Positions 48,927 through 56,191 of a DNA stretch of 62,069 nucleotides are shown here, piece after piece; position 1 is the first letter of the stretch; every line of letters begins with the position of its first letter. The position numbers and the translations under genes are program-made. The stretch spans positions 6,105 to 68,173 of IMG/VR virus record IMGVR_UViG_3300030099_006113. One strand, given 5' to 3'. The stretch is from a virus. The notes below the pieces were generated by a model, which was given only the letters and a program-made list of their open reading frames with translations, did not search any database and was not told the DNA's origin.

Positions 48927-49576
48927 AAGAAAAGATTAGACGATGATTTGATCTACAGGCAAGTCAAAGCTAGAATACAAAGACCCCACAGCTACGGAGT
49001 AGACGCCAGTGACCCAACGGGTCACCCTTTAGGCGGACACGCAACCCTTGTCGCCCTTCTGTCCGTTTCGTACCTAACGATAAGACATTACCCAGTTGGA
49101 TATCGGCAAGGGCAACGGGCGTAGCTCACCGTTGCAGCACAATATAGGTATCCAATCCTACGGGCTTTTTAGGTCAATCCGAGGGGGGGTGCTTGAGGGA
49201 TCTCGATAACGCACTGCGATAAACGAAAATTAGGCAAAAATTCGTAGAGGGTATTTAACACTCTATTGACTTTGCTCTCTGGGGGGTACCCCCTGACTAT
49301 ATTGCACTGTAACCGGCAGTAGCGGATGTCCACTGTCATTCCTTGGGCCGTCAGACCTCCGCTCATCGCTCGGCCTGGTCGCTCCGCGAGTGAATTACAC
49401 CTCACGAAAATAAACAACTTTCCCATGTTTTCCCTGTATTCCTTGGTATTTTAACCTTTCGTACAGATCAAAACAGTTCGGTTAATTCACAAAAGGTGCC
49501 CGGATACGTTCGTCACTTCCCACCCTCCCACCCTACGGCGTGCGTTGCCCTCACGATGCCTCCGGCGGCGCCTACC

Positions 49577-50247
49577 CGGCGGGGGCAAACGTGCGACGTT
49601 TGATCCGACACCCCCGCCCCCTAGAGAACCTGCGACTCTCGAGCAGGACTACCGACGCTCCCGAAGCCATTGAGTACAATGTCTCCGACAGCTTACGAGT
49701 CCTGCACTCGGCCACACGTTCTCTCCACCGCAAGTCCGAGAACCTTGGCAATGTTCTTCGCGGGATCTGCATGCCTCATTAGTCGATAGGCCCGCTCAAT
49801 GGACTAACGACGCCTGAGTACAGGCTTACGAGTCCATGGGCAGCTACCTGCATCTCTCCGGGATACTATCAAGCTGAATTACCCGCTAGAATCAGAGCCA
49901 CTAACGACGCCTCCGGCTTACGAGTGGCCCTAGATTCGCTACCAGCTCAGAACACTCCGGGCAGGCGAGTACGCCCGCCTTGCCTCGGAATCGGACGTAG
50001 GGTTGTGACAGGAAGGTCTAATCCTACACTCCTGTGCTCTATCTATCTCTATCTCTCGAATTAATCGGCGTGAGTCTACCAGCCGTCGTCGGGCGGTAAA
50101 GGACGGGCGAGTACGCCCGCCAGCCTCTGCGAATAGACACAAAAGATACGGAGTACCGTACTTTTGCATCGATTCTTGATTCTGGTTAACGAAGGCCCAC
50201 ACGACTGCTTGGCTGAGTACAGCCAATCAGGCGCTTAATCGGGCCTT
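49577..50247 (+). ncRNA. candidate large structured RNA with six AGTA-loop hairpins (phage B)
   Basis: Hairpins with different stems but the same loop: CATTG-AGTA-CAATG (49,667-49,680), GCCTG-AGTA-CAGGC (49,811-49,824), GGCG-AGTA-CGCC (49,963-49,974), CGGGCG-AGTA-CGCCCG (50,103-50,118), TACGG-AGTA-CCGTA (50,146-50,159) and TTGGCTG-AGTA-CAGCCAA (50,208-50,225). The last is enclosed by an 8-bp stem (50,190-50,197 with 50,240-50,247). An 8-bp stem GGCGGGGG/CCCCCGCC (49,577-49,617) encloses AAACGT/ACGTTT, and ACAGGA/TCCTGT lies near 50,010-50,035. Different stems around one loop indicate selection on structure. Strand is assumed; AGNN loops are known RNA tetraloops. A DNA-level origin role is the alternative. 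Confidence 0.55.
49643..49927 (+). repeat. three copies of a covarying ACT-AMCGAC / TTACG-AGT internal-loop hairpin (phage B)
   Basis: Copy 1: CAGGACT (49,643-49,649) with AGTCCTG (49,697-49,703). Copy 2: ATGGACT (49,798-49,804) with AGTCCAT (49,830-49,836). Copy 3: GCCACT (49,896-49,901) with AGTGGC (49,922-49,927). In each, the outer stem is followed by A(A/C)CGAC on the left and preceded by TTACG on the right, around an inner stem (GCT/AGC, GCC/GGC). Outer stems differ with both arms changing together. Copies 1 and 2 are capped by AGTA hairpins, copy 3 by TCC. Confidence 0.7.
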
Positions 50248-50365
50248 CTAATCCTTGACCGTCCTCCTCCGTCTGGGTCTGCAAGGCCTCACTTAATTCA
50301 AGAAGAAATCGTAAAAAACATAAACAAAACTTACGGTTTCGTAACACTCAAAAAAGGAAGACAAC

Positions 50366-50998
50366 ATGTCATTGACTCAAAAGTTACTAGCTAAGCACGG
50401 CGCTAAGATGTCCAACAAAGCACTGTCCGCTGCAACAACTGGCCAGCACAAGCCAGCGCCTCTTGACCAGTCTCGCCTGTCCATTGCCTTCGAATTCATT
50501 GAGGTGGTAGCCACCATCCAGGTGATGTTTGAGCGTCAAATGGCTCCCGCAGGGTCAGGTGAAGCCTGCAAGGAAGCATGGAAGGAAATCAAGCAGGCTC
50601 TTCGCAAGCCTAGCGGTGAACACGGCCGCTTTTGGCGCGAGATACACACAGCCTGCGACGCGCACGGCGTCGACTGGTTCGCAGACGGCGGCGCTGACGC
50701 TAAGCTGGCTGCGGTCCACTCCATCCGGGTATCACGCGGAGACGTTACGGAAGACGGTCGTGAGGCTCCGACCCCGGACATGGCGGACTTGCCCCAGGAT
50801 CCCGAGCCGCGATGGATTGACTGTCCGGCACCGGACGTCACCGACGCCGTGCACGAGGACTACGACGAGGTCCAGGCTAACCGACTCAGCGAGGTCGGGG
50901 CGCACTTCGCCGCAGTTGCGGAGGATGTCGCGTCGTACGGACGCATGTGCAACGGGGTCTGGGTGATGGATCACCTGGACACCGACCCGCTCCTCTAA
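50366..50998 (+). CDS. hypothetical first early protein, 210 aa (phage B)
   Basis: ATG 50366 follows AAAAAAGGAAGACAAC. The protein has a helical N-terminal half (IAFEFIEVVATIQVMFERQM) and an acidic, Pro-rich C-terminal half (EAPTPDMADLPQDPEPRWID). Its second half is clearly richer in G and C, with a different codon choice from later B genes, suggesting recent acquisition. A good terminator follows, so it forms its own transcription unit. No family recognised. Confidence 0.75.
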   Translation: MSLTQKLLAKHGAKMSNKALSAATTGQHKPAPLDQSRLSIAFEFIEVVATIQVMFERQMAPAGSGEACKEAWKEIKQALRKPSGEHGRFWREIHTACDAHGVDWFADGGADAKLAAVHSIRVSRGDVTEDGREAPTPDMADLPQDPEPRWIDCPAPDVTDAVHEDYDEVQANRLSEVGAHFAAVAEDVASYGRMCNGVWVMDHLDTDPLL

Positions 50999-51012
50999 GC
51001 TTCTTCCAACAT

Positions 51013-51052
51013 CCCCTGGCCCGCTATCGCGGGTTCGGGGGTTCCTTTTTTT
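51013..51052 (+). terminator. rho-independent terminator after the first early gene (phage B)
   Basis: CCCC and CCCGC pair with GCGGG and GGGG around a TATC loop, followed by TTCC and a run of seven T (51,046-51,052). It separates the 210-residue gene from the rest of the early operon. Confidence 0.85.
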
Positions 51053-51255
51053 ATGTTCGCTCCTCTAAAAGAAAATAAAAAAAAGGAAATAAACAAAACG
51101 AACTAAAGCTCTTCGAGTTTTCGAAATAAAAAAAAGAAAACAAAAAAAACGAATTGCGTAAGTTCCTTCATCGCTCGCTGCCCTCGCTGGGGAGCATTGG
51201 GGTCGTCGTGCGCTAAAACCTCTCATAGCGAAAAATCTTTACAGAAAGTAAATCC
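51053..51255 (+). repeat. A-rich spacer with two 30-bp near-identical tracts (phage B)
   Basis: 51,073-51,102 and 51,124-51,153 are 30-base A-rich tracts, both starting AAATAAAAAAAAG and ending AAAACGAA, differing at three positions and separated by 21 bases. AAAGCTCTTCGAG lies between them. The phased A-tracts could bend DNA upstream of the next early gene. A later stretch (51,160-51,230) is GC-richer with no clear element. No gene. Confidence 0.55.
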
Positions 51256-51621
51256 ATGAAAAGAAACGGCTCAATCAAGAACGCAGGAAGAGTCAGCAAG
51301 TGGCTCTACCAAGAGTTCAAGTCTCTCTATGAGGAAACGATTAACAGCTTAGTCCACGAAGCAAGGCGAAGCAGGTTTGTAGCTGACCGTTTGGTTGAGC
51401 GTGGATTTGCTGAAATAACAACAGATCACCCCTCTTCGCCAACAGTCAAAATAACCAACGAAGGCGTCAGGTACTGCATTACCAACTACGGTATAAAAGA
51501 CTGCCCTTGCAGTCAGTGCCTGGACGTAAAAAACCTAAGCGGAGACCTGAACGTTGTTGGCTCGTTCTGGGACTGGGGAGTCATCGATGACTTCGGAGAA
51601 GTTTACCTCCGTAAAAAATGA
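51256..51621 (+). CDS. hypothetical early protein with winged-helix-like core, 121 aa (phage B)
   Basis: Helical first half (GRVSKWLYQEFKSLYEETIN; EARRSRFVADRLVERGFAEI) followed by a short strand (TVKITNEGVRYCITNYGI), which resembles a winged helix. A CPCSQC Cys cluster could bind metal. AGAAAG lies a few bases before ATG 51256. No family recognised. Confidence 0.65.
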   Translation: MKRNGSIKNAGRVSKWLYQEFKSLYEETINSLVHEARRSRFVADRLVERGFAEITTDHPSSPTVKITNEGVRYCITNYGIKDCPCSQCLDVKNLSGDLNVVGSFWDWGVIDDFGEVYLRKK

Positions 51622-51633
51622 AAGGATAGAAAA

Positions 51634-51789
51634 ATGAACGATTATTACAAGAAGATGGGTTGGAACCAGAAACAAATCGAACAGCACATATCCATGATGA
51701 GCTCAATGCACAGCCATCAACTAGTCAGTGTTGTACCTCAGAAAGAACAAATAAATGAAAAAGAAAGGAGCAAGGAATTTAATGGATAA
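51634..51789 (+). CDS. tiny early protein, 51 aa (phage B)
   Basis: ATG 51634 follows AAAGGATAGAAAA, 12 bases after the previous stop; TAA at 51,787. The peptide is polar, rich in Lys, Gln, Met and His (MNDYYKKMGWNQKQIEQHIS). Its stop overlaps another possible ATG (51,782). Confidence 0.5.
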   Translation: MNDYYKKMGWNQKQIEQHISMMSSMHSHQLVSVVPQKEQINEKERSKEFNG

Positions 51790-51856
51790 ATTAAATCCCA
51801 AAAATATGTTTAAAGAAAATCTGCTAAAAAGGTTTCTAAAAATTATCTTGATGTAG
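51782..51856 (+). CDS. possible 24-residue peptide (phage B)
   Basis: ATG 51782 overlaps the previous stop and has AAGGA six bases upstream. The basic, hydrophobic peptide (MFKENLLKRFLKIILM) could be an amphipathic helix. Support is only the ribosome-binding site and overlap; it may be chance. Confidence 0.25.
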   Translation: MDKLNPKNMFKENLLKRFLKIILM

Positions 51857-51894
51857 TATCCTAAAAACAACTTGAAGCAAAGAAGGAGGCGATT

Positions 51895-52155
51895 ATGCCT
51901 GAAGCAAACAAAGAAACTCTTAGAACTTCCTACCCAACCCATGATGTTTTTTCACTGGTGGACCATGCCACTGGCACAAAATGGATTAACATTGGGGTTG
52001 CCTTTACGAACCGAGATAGCTCGTTGAACATCGTCCTTGATGTCCTGCCGATGCCCGGGAGTAGGGTAAACGTTCGCAAGAAAGAACCTCGCTACAAAAA
52101 CCCACCCCTCAAGGAACAAGCAGTTTCTTGCTCTGAAGATAGCGTTTTCTTCTAA
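51895..52155 (+). CDS. hypothetical early protein, 86 aa (phage B)
   Basis: Strong AAGGAGGCGATT ribosome-binding site before ATG 51895. Beta-rich centre (TKWINIGVAFTNRDSSLNIV; LDVLPMPGSRVNVRKKEPRY) and a Ser/Cys-containing end. The terminator that follows (52,203-52,235) makes it the last gene of its unit. The type of short beta-barrel is common in early phage genes; no family assigned. Confidence 0.7.
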   Translation: MPEANKETLRTSYPTHDVFSLVDHATGTKWINIGVAFTNRDSSLNIVLDVLPMPGSRVNVRKKEPRYKNPPLKEQAVSCSEDSVFF

Positions 52156-52202
52156 CGGTTGAAACACTGAGCAACAGGCGACAGCCTGCAGCAACCATTC
52201 AA

Positions 52203-52235
52203 CTGGGGCCCAGCAGACGCGGGCCCTAGTTTTTT
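52203..52235 (+). terminator. rho-independent terminator (phage B)
   Basis: CTGGGGCCC (52,203-52,211) and GGGCCCTAG (52,221-52,229) form the stem, directly followed by six T. It ends the short early unit before the recombination/replication block. Confidence 0.8.
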
Positions 52236-52256
52236 ATCTATGAGGAGTTGGGAGCA

Positions 52257-52424
52257 ATGGAAGACAGTGAAGATCAGTCAAAAGCTTATGACAAAGCCTG
52301 TCTCTATCATGATCTATGCGTGGCCATTGAGCGTTTGATGCTTGTTCACGGAGTCTCACATTGGGACTTACGTAAAGTAATTGACCTTGAGATGATGAAA
52401 GCTGAGGGAGTCACAGATGGCTAA
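52257..52424 (+). CDS. small early protein, 55 aa (phage B)
   Basis: ATG 52257 follows GGGAGCA; the stop overlaps the start of the next gene by eight bases. Acidic start and a helical body (YHDLCVAIERLMLVHGVSHW). First gene after the terminator; its promoter is not clear to me. Function unknown. Confidence 0.6.
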   Translation: MEDSEDQSKAYDKACLYHDLCVAIERLMLVHGVSHWDLRKVIDLEMMKAEGVTDG

Positions 52425-52662
52425 AGAAAGAGACTATATGCTGACATGGCAGCGCAATATGTCTTACGAAAAAAGCAGGCCACCTGAAGACCCAAAGGAA
52501 AAACAAGAAAGAATTGACTACTACAAATCCCGCATCGACAAAACTAAGTGTTGGGTTTGTCGCAAAAAACTAAACAGCCAAGAAGCACAAAACACTTACA
52601 GGGAGACTCCTTACTGCAAGGAGCATCACCCCAGGACATGGCAGATAAAATGGGAGCAATGA
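52417..52662 (+). CDS. small zinc-finger-like protein, 81 aa (phage B)
   Basis: CWVC (about residues 45-48) and a later YCKEHH could form a Cys2-Cys/His zinc site. The rest is charged (EDPKEKQERIDYYKSRIDKT). Overlaps its upstream neighbour and, as ATGA, its downstream one. A treble-clef type small DNA-binding protein is plausible. Confidence 0.65.
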   Translation: MAKERDYMLTWQRNMSYEKSRPPEDPKEKQERIDYYKSRIDKTKCWVCRKKLNSQEAQNTYRETPYCKEHHPRTWQIKWEQ

Positions 52663-52808
52663 AAAACATCTTAATAAAGATGCAGCAAGGAGAGTTACTT
52701 ACTGTTCACGAGCGAGCGGTAGTAAATCAAGCCTACTTTACACCTTCAAACAGCGATGAGGAAAAGAATGATAACTGTGTCGAAGAAAGTACCAGCGAAG
52801 CTGACTGA
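52659..52808 (+). CDS. tiny early protein, 49 aa (phage B)
   Basis: ATG 52659 overlaps the previous stop (ATGA) with GGGAGC upstream. The sequence ILIKMQQGELLTVHERAVVN resembles a short helix-turn-helix, followed by an acidic tail (SDEEKNDNCVEESTSEAD). Overlaps the following gene in another frame. Confidence 0.55.
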   Translation: MKNILIKMQQGELLTVHERAVVNQAYFTPSNSDEEKNDNCVEESTSEAD

Positions 52809-53127
52809 TTTAACTTTGGAAATAACAGCAGGTGGCATGAAAGATATTGTTGCGGTTCATATCGAACGAGCAGCAAGAATCATAAGATGTAAAAAAGATG
52901 CGATGGCTCAAGTAGATCCATCTAAAATAGAAAGTTATCCGGTCGAAGTATTTAATGCTGTCAAAGATCTTAAAAACTTTTTCACCGTAATCCTTGATGA
53001 CGGCCTTTATAAGGCACCCGTCTTTGATGAGGAAGAGCTCTACTTGGCATTTCTGCTTTGTGGACATCTAGAACGCAGTCAGTTTGACTGGCTGCGCAAA
53101 TTAGCCGCAGACCAAAACATGAACTGA
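52768..53127 (+). CDS. hypothetical early protein, 119 aa (phage B)
   Basis: ATG 52768 has GAGG six bases upstream; an earlier in-frame ATG at 52,756 has none. Helical middle part (MKDIVAVHIERAARIIRCKK; PVEVFNAVKDLKNFFTVILD) and end (LAFLLCGHLERSQFDWLRKL). Lies before the ArdC-like gene. No family recognised. Confidence 0.65.
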   Translation: MITVSKKVPAKLTDLTLEITAGGMKDIVAVHIERAARIIRCKKDAMAQVDPSKIESYPVEVFNAVKDLKNFFTVILDDGLYKAPVFDEEELYLAFLLCGHLERSQFDWLRKLAADQNMN

Positions 53128-53140
53128 AGCGAGGAAAGAA

Positions 53141-53959
53141 ATGAGTAAGAAGGTACAAGAAATTGTAACGAGCAAGATTATTGAGGCTCTTGAAGCGGGA
53201 GTGGCTCCATGGAGAAAGACATGGAAAACGGCAAGATCCAAGAACCTGATTAGCGGTCGTCCATATTCAGGTGCCAATGCCCTGCTTACTCATCCGATGG
53301 TTACAGGATTCAAGGAGCCATCCTTTGTAACCAAGAATCAAATCAAACAAATGGGCATGAAGGTTAAAGAGGGTGAGAGATACATTCCTATTATTTTTTA
53401 TGGAACTGGTAAAAACAAAGAGACGGAAAAATCATTCCGTTTTCAAAGATTTTATCCTGTTTATAACGTTGAACAAATTGAAGGATTTGAGATCTCAGAA
53501 CAGAAAGAAAACAGAGAAGAATGCATCAACAAGAATGCTGAAGAAATAATTGCAGAATGGGCAGGTAAACTACCAATTAGGTATGGCAATCATAACCCAT
53601 GCTACTCTCCAATGGTTGATACAATCTTTATGCCTGAAATAAAATCCTTTGAATCAGATGCTGAGTATTACAGCACAATATTCCATGAGTTATCTCATGC
53701 GACTGGTCATGGATCTAGGCTTAACCGCGAAAGCGTTGCCTCACTAAAGAGGGACTCTCACAAGTATTCTGAAGAGGAACTTGTAGCAGAGTTAGGTAGT
53801 GCATTCCTCTGCCATTACACAGGCGTTGAAGGCGTATTCGACAACCAAGCGAGCTACTGTCAGAACTGGCTTTATGCCCTTAAGAATGACCGTAGCATTA
53901 TCCTGCGAGCCGCAAGGCAAGCAGATAAATCTTTTAAACTAATAATTGGAGAATCTTAA
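53141..53959 (+). CDS. ArdC-like antirestriction/ssDNA-binding metallopeptidase, 272 aa (phage B)
   Basis: The N-terminal ssDNA-binding domain is recognised by IIEALEAGVAPWRKTW, PYSGANALL and FVTKNQIKQMGMKVKEGE. A zincin domain follows with HELSHATGH (H182, E183, H186) and EEELVAELGSAFLC as the likely third-ligand helix. ArdC proteins protect incoming DNA from restriction or help process single strands. GAGG precedes the ATG. A has no equivalent in the window. Confidence 0.9.
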   Translation: MSKKVQEIVTSKIIEALEAGVAPWRKTWKTARSKNLISGRPYSGANALLTHPMVTGFKEPSFVTKNQIKQMGMKVKEGERYIPIIFYGTGKNKETEKSFRFQRFYPVYNVEQIEGFEISEQKENREECINKNAEEIIAEWAGKLPIRYGNHNPCYSPMVDTIFMPEIKSFESDAEYYSTIFHELSHATGHGSRLNRESVASLKRDSHKYSEEELVAELGSAFLCHYTGVEGVFDNQASYCQNWLYALKNDRSIILRAARQADKSFKLIIGES

Positions 53960-53960
53960 A

Positions 53961-54230
53961 ATGGAAATTTCAACATGTCGTGTATGTGATGATGTTCTTG
54001 TCAAAGAAGACTACGAATGGATTGGGACATATACAACAATATGCAGAAACTGTTGGCATAAACCAGTACTTGAAATGGAGCAGCAAATTAAACACTTAAA
54101 GCTACGCCTTTCTGAGGCAAGAAAAGACTTAAAAGAAGCAGAGAAAGAAAAAAGAAATGAGCGCAAAAAAGCAAGGAAAAAGCCAGTCCACAAGGACAAA
54201 CAAAAGCAACCAATCTTACAGCGGGTTTGA
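53961..54230 (+). CDS. zinc-ribbon plus coiled-coil protein, 89 aa (phage B)
   Basis: CRVC and CRNC pairs in the first 40 residues make a zinc ribbon; then a charged helix (EQQIKHLKLRLSEARKDLKE) and a basic tail (RKKARKKPVHKDKQKQ). ATG 53961 is two bases after the ArdC-like stop with GGAG upstream. Possible transcription- or DNA-binding accessory factor. Confidence 0.65.
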   Translation: MEISTCRVCDDVLVKEDYEWIGTYTTICRNCWHKPVLEMEQQIKHLKLRLSEARKDLKEAEKEKRNERKKARKKPVHKDKQKQPILQRV

Positions 54231-54271
54231 TGGATTCAGATGGGCTGAGCCATCACCAGAGGAGTTTTACC

Positions 54272-54517
54272 ATGTCGGTCCAGGACCTCTACACATTTCT
54301 CCGGAACTATCAGAGCGCCCTAGCCTTGCTGGTGGGATCACAGCAGGAGAACAAGTTCACAAAGAACATAGACGAGGTGTGCAAAGTGTTAAGCGCATTG
54401 ATGGTTCTTTACGGAAAACACACAAGCACAATGGAAGTGATAGACAAGCTTCATGACGATGCTCATGAGTTGTATTGTTCTAACTCTCAAGAACTTGATT
54501 ACAGGGAAAGCACATGA
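54272..54517 (+). CDS. small helical protein, 81 aa (phage B)
   Basis: ATG 54272 has GAGGAG seven bases upstream; ATG 54230, overlapping the previous stop (TGATG), would add 14 residues. The protein is helical (VQDLYTFLRNYQSALALLVG; KVLSALMVLYGKHTSTMEVI). It overlaps the ATPase gene that follows by four bases. Another frame from 54,157 covers the same DNA but is less well supported. Confidence 0.6.
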   Translation: MSVQDLYTFLRNYQSALALLVGSQQENKFTKNIDEVCKVLSALMVLYGKHTSTMEVIDKLHDDAHELYCSNSQELDYREST

Positions 54518-55260
54518 GTAGATTTGAAATTAATTTACCAGATGAAAAGCTCCGCATAAAGCCACCTAGGTCAATCTATTACGGGCCACCCAAGATTGGT
54601 AAGTCTACATTTGCCAGCAAGTTTCCATCTCCCATTTTTATTCAAGCAGAAGATGGTGTGTCTGGCCTAAATGTTTCCAAGATACCAAGGACTCCTTTGG
54701 TTTCGTGGGATGAGCTCATGAAATGCTGTGATCAAGTACTTAAATCACCCCATGAAATGAAAACCTTGGTTGTAGATACTATCGACCGAGTTGAGCACTT
54801 ATCTCGCCAGTGGGTTCTTAAGCATACATATTCAAATAACAAAAAAGACTTTATGGCTTACTTCAAAGGACCAGTTGAAGCAGGTCAGAAGATATCCGAG
54901 CTACTCGCTTGTCTTGATCAGATCAGAGATGAGCGAGGAATGAATATCATTGTTCTTAGTCATGAAGGTCTGCACAAAGGGGCTGATGAGCTTGGCGAAG
55001 AGTTCAAGAAAACGGCCCCATCTGTTTCTCGCTATGCATGGGAGCAGCTACACAACTGGGCAGATCAAATAGGCCACATCACGAATGACTTCAGAGTTGT
55101 TCAAGGTAAGGCACGTCAGGCCAACAAAGGCAGACACATTGTATTTTCGGGTCACCCAGGCAAAGAGGCCGGTACTCGAGCTGGCTATGAAATGCCAAAA
55201 GAAATCAAACTAAACTTTGAGGAATATCTCAAACACACAAAGGAGTACCTTGCATGCTAG
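54514..55260 (+). CDS. RecA-fold AAA ATPase, Sak4/AAA_24-like, 248 aa (phage B)
   Basis: Walker A YGPPKIGKST (residues 23-32) and Walker B TLVVDTID (84-91, with D88). MNIIVLSHEG corresponds to the sensor strand. It belongs with the A ATPase at 19,795-20,472 and is again followed by the DUF669-like gene. Probably a single-strand annealing recombinase or recombination mediator. Confidence 0.85.
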   Translation: MSRFEINLPDEKLRIKPPRSIYYGPPKIGKSTFASKFPSPIFIQAEDGVSGLNVSKIPRTPLVSWDELMKCCDQVLKSPHEMKTLVVDTIDRVEHLSRQWVLKHTYSNNKKDFMAYFKGPVEAGQKISELLACLDQIRDERGMNIIVLSHEGLHKGADELGEEFKKTAPSVSRYAWEQLHNWADQIGHITNDFRVVQGKARQANKGRHIVFSGHPGKEAGTRAGYEMPKEIKLNFEEYLKHTKEYLAC

Positions 55261-55742
55261 TACAACCACCAGAAGGTATGTCAAAAGCAAAACAAATGAA
55301 CACCCGTTTTCAGCCTGGAGTTTACCTTTACGAGGTACAGCAGGCAGATCTTGAGTGGGATATTAACGGTGATAACACTTGGCATGAAGACAGCACTATT
55401 GAGGACAGCTCAATGAAAGAAGGTGCTCGTCGCCGAGTTGTTCTTACTATCTCCCTTTCTAATCCAGATAATACTGAACCATTCACAAATAAGGTTTGGT
55501 GTTATTTTGAATCTCATAACCGATGGAAGCATGATTCTTTATGCTCCTCGCAGGGCAAAGACCCTGATGAGCCAATGCAGTACAAGGATGAATTTGGGGA
55601 CATTGTTCTTGAGCATGGCCTTGTAAGCATGAAGAAAGATGGATCTTATCTTGACGTTCAACGATTTATCAAGAAAGACCAGGAAGCTATTGATGCAATG
55701 GTAGAGTCAATCGAGGAAGCTAGACAAACAATCCCATTCTGA
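55254..55742 (+). CDS. DUF669-like, putative ssDNA-binding protein, 162 aa (phage B)
   Basis: Overlaps the ATPase stop (ATGCTAG) with AAGGAGTACCTTGC before the ATG. FQPGVYLYEVQQADLEWD and the RRVVLTISLSNPDNTEPFTN block suggest a beta-barrel; the end is acidic/helical (EAIDAMVESIEEARQTIPF). Same order as in A (20,472-20,900). Confidence 0.75.
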   Translation: MLVQPPEGMSKAKQMNTRFQPGVYLYEVQQADLEWDINGDNTWHEDSTIEDSSMKEGARRRVVLTISLSNPDNTEPFTNKVWCYFESHNRWKHDSLCSSQGKDPDEPMQYKDEFGDIVLEHGLVSMKKDGSYLDVQRFIKKDQEAIDAMVESIEEARQTIPF

Positions 55743-55750
55743 GGTGAGCA

Positions 55751-56191
55751 ATGGTAAGAATCACAAAGTCTCAAATTGATAAGCTAAGAAAAGGCGTGCA
55801 GATGATCATTGATATTCTTGATGAGCTAGATGCTATGCCTGCAAAGAATCGCTTTCGACAAGATGCTTTTGAGGTTCTTTCCTACTATCAAAAAGTTCAC
55901 CCCAGGAAGGGCCGTAACGTTGTTGCTGGTCACCCATCATTCAAGCTCATCATTGCAAGACTAAAAGACGGGTTCTCTGTCTCGGAATTGAACAAAGCAA
56001 TTGATGGCAACTTGAAAGATGAGTGGCACAGCAGCAACCCTGGCGGCCATGGTCTTACCTACGTATTTAGAAACCAAGAAAAAGTAGAACGATTCATTGA
56101 AGTAGCGGGTGGTAAAACACCAAACAAAAAAGGAAACCATGCAGGCAGCAAGGAGTTTAAGCATGGCAAGCAAAGACTTGACTTCGATTAG
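55751..56191 (+). CDS. replisome-organizer-like protein, 146 aa (phage B)
   Basis: FIARLKDGFSVSELNKAIDG-like sequence (IIARLKDGFSVSELNKAIDG), KDEWHSSNPGG and VFRNQEKVERFIE match the C-terminal domain found in phage replication-initiation proteins and helicase-loader partners. The N-terminus is basic and helical. It overlaps the DnaC-like gene, its expected partner. It may recognise the B origin. Confidence 0.75.
   Translation: MVRITKSQIDKLRKGVQMIIDILDELDAMPAKNRFRQDAFEVLSYYQKVHPRKGRNVVAGHPSFKLIIARLKDGFSVSELNKAIDGNLKDEWHSSNPGGHGLTYVFRNQEKVERFIEVAGGKTPNKKGNHAGSKEFKHGKQRLDFD

Larger units (their letters stand above)
48927..50365. other. 1.4-kb gene-free, GC-rich, hairpin-rich region between divergent operons (phage B)
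   Basis: No credible gene; the short frames here lack ribosome-binding sites and protein-like composition. The left part (48,990-49,160) holds GTGACCC/GGGTCAC (49,009-49,025), CGGACA/TGTCCG (49,032-49,065 area), TTGGATA/TATCCAA (49,096-49,155) enclosing GCAACGG/CCGTTGC (49,112-49,135). The GGGGGTACCCCC palindrome lies at 49,280-49,292. The right part is described separately. The region is visibly richer in G and C than the genes on both sides, as expected for structured RNA in an AT-rich phage. Confidence 0.75.

Noticed and set aside
49117-49165. A tRNA-like start (GGGCGTAGCTCA) in the B intergenic region
   Set aside because: The segment is too short for a cloverleaf before it closes, the D-stem does not pair, and no anticodon or T-arm follows.
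49280-49302. A promoter TTGACT...TATATT around the GGGGGTACCCCC palindrome in B
   Set aside because: The spacing between boxes is 26 bases, too long unless the palindrome is extruded.
49643-49927. Integron attC-like sites, because of imperfect palindromes with AAC and GTT ends
   Set aside because: The RYYYAAC/GTTRRRY core sites do not match, there is no integrase, and the copies do not flank gene cassettes.
54157-54456. A 99-codon frame overlapping the zinc-ribbon and 81-residue genes in B
   Set aside because: It starts inside one gene without a good ribosome-binding site and runs over another that has GAGGAG; part of it looks protein-like, so some doubt remains.
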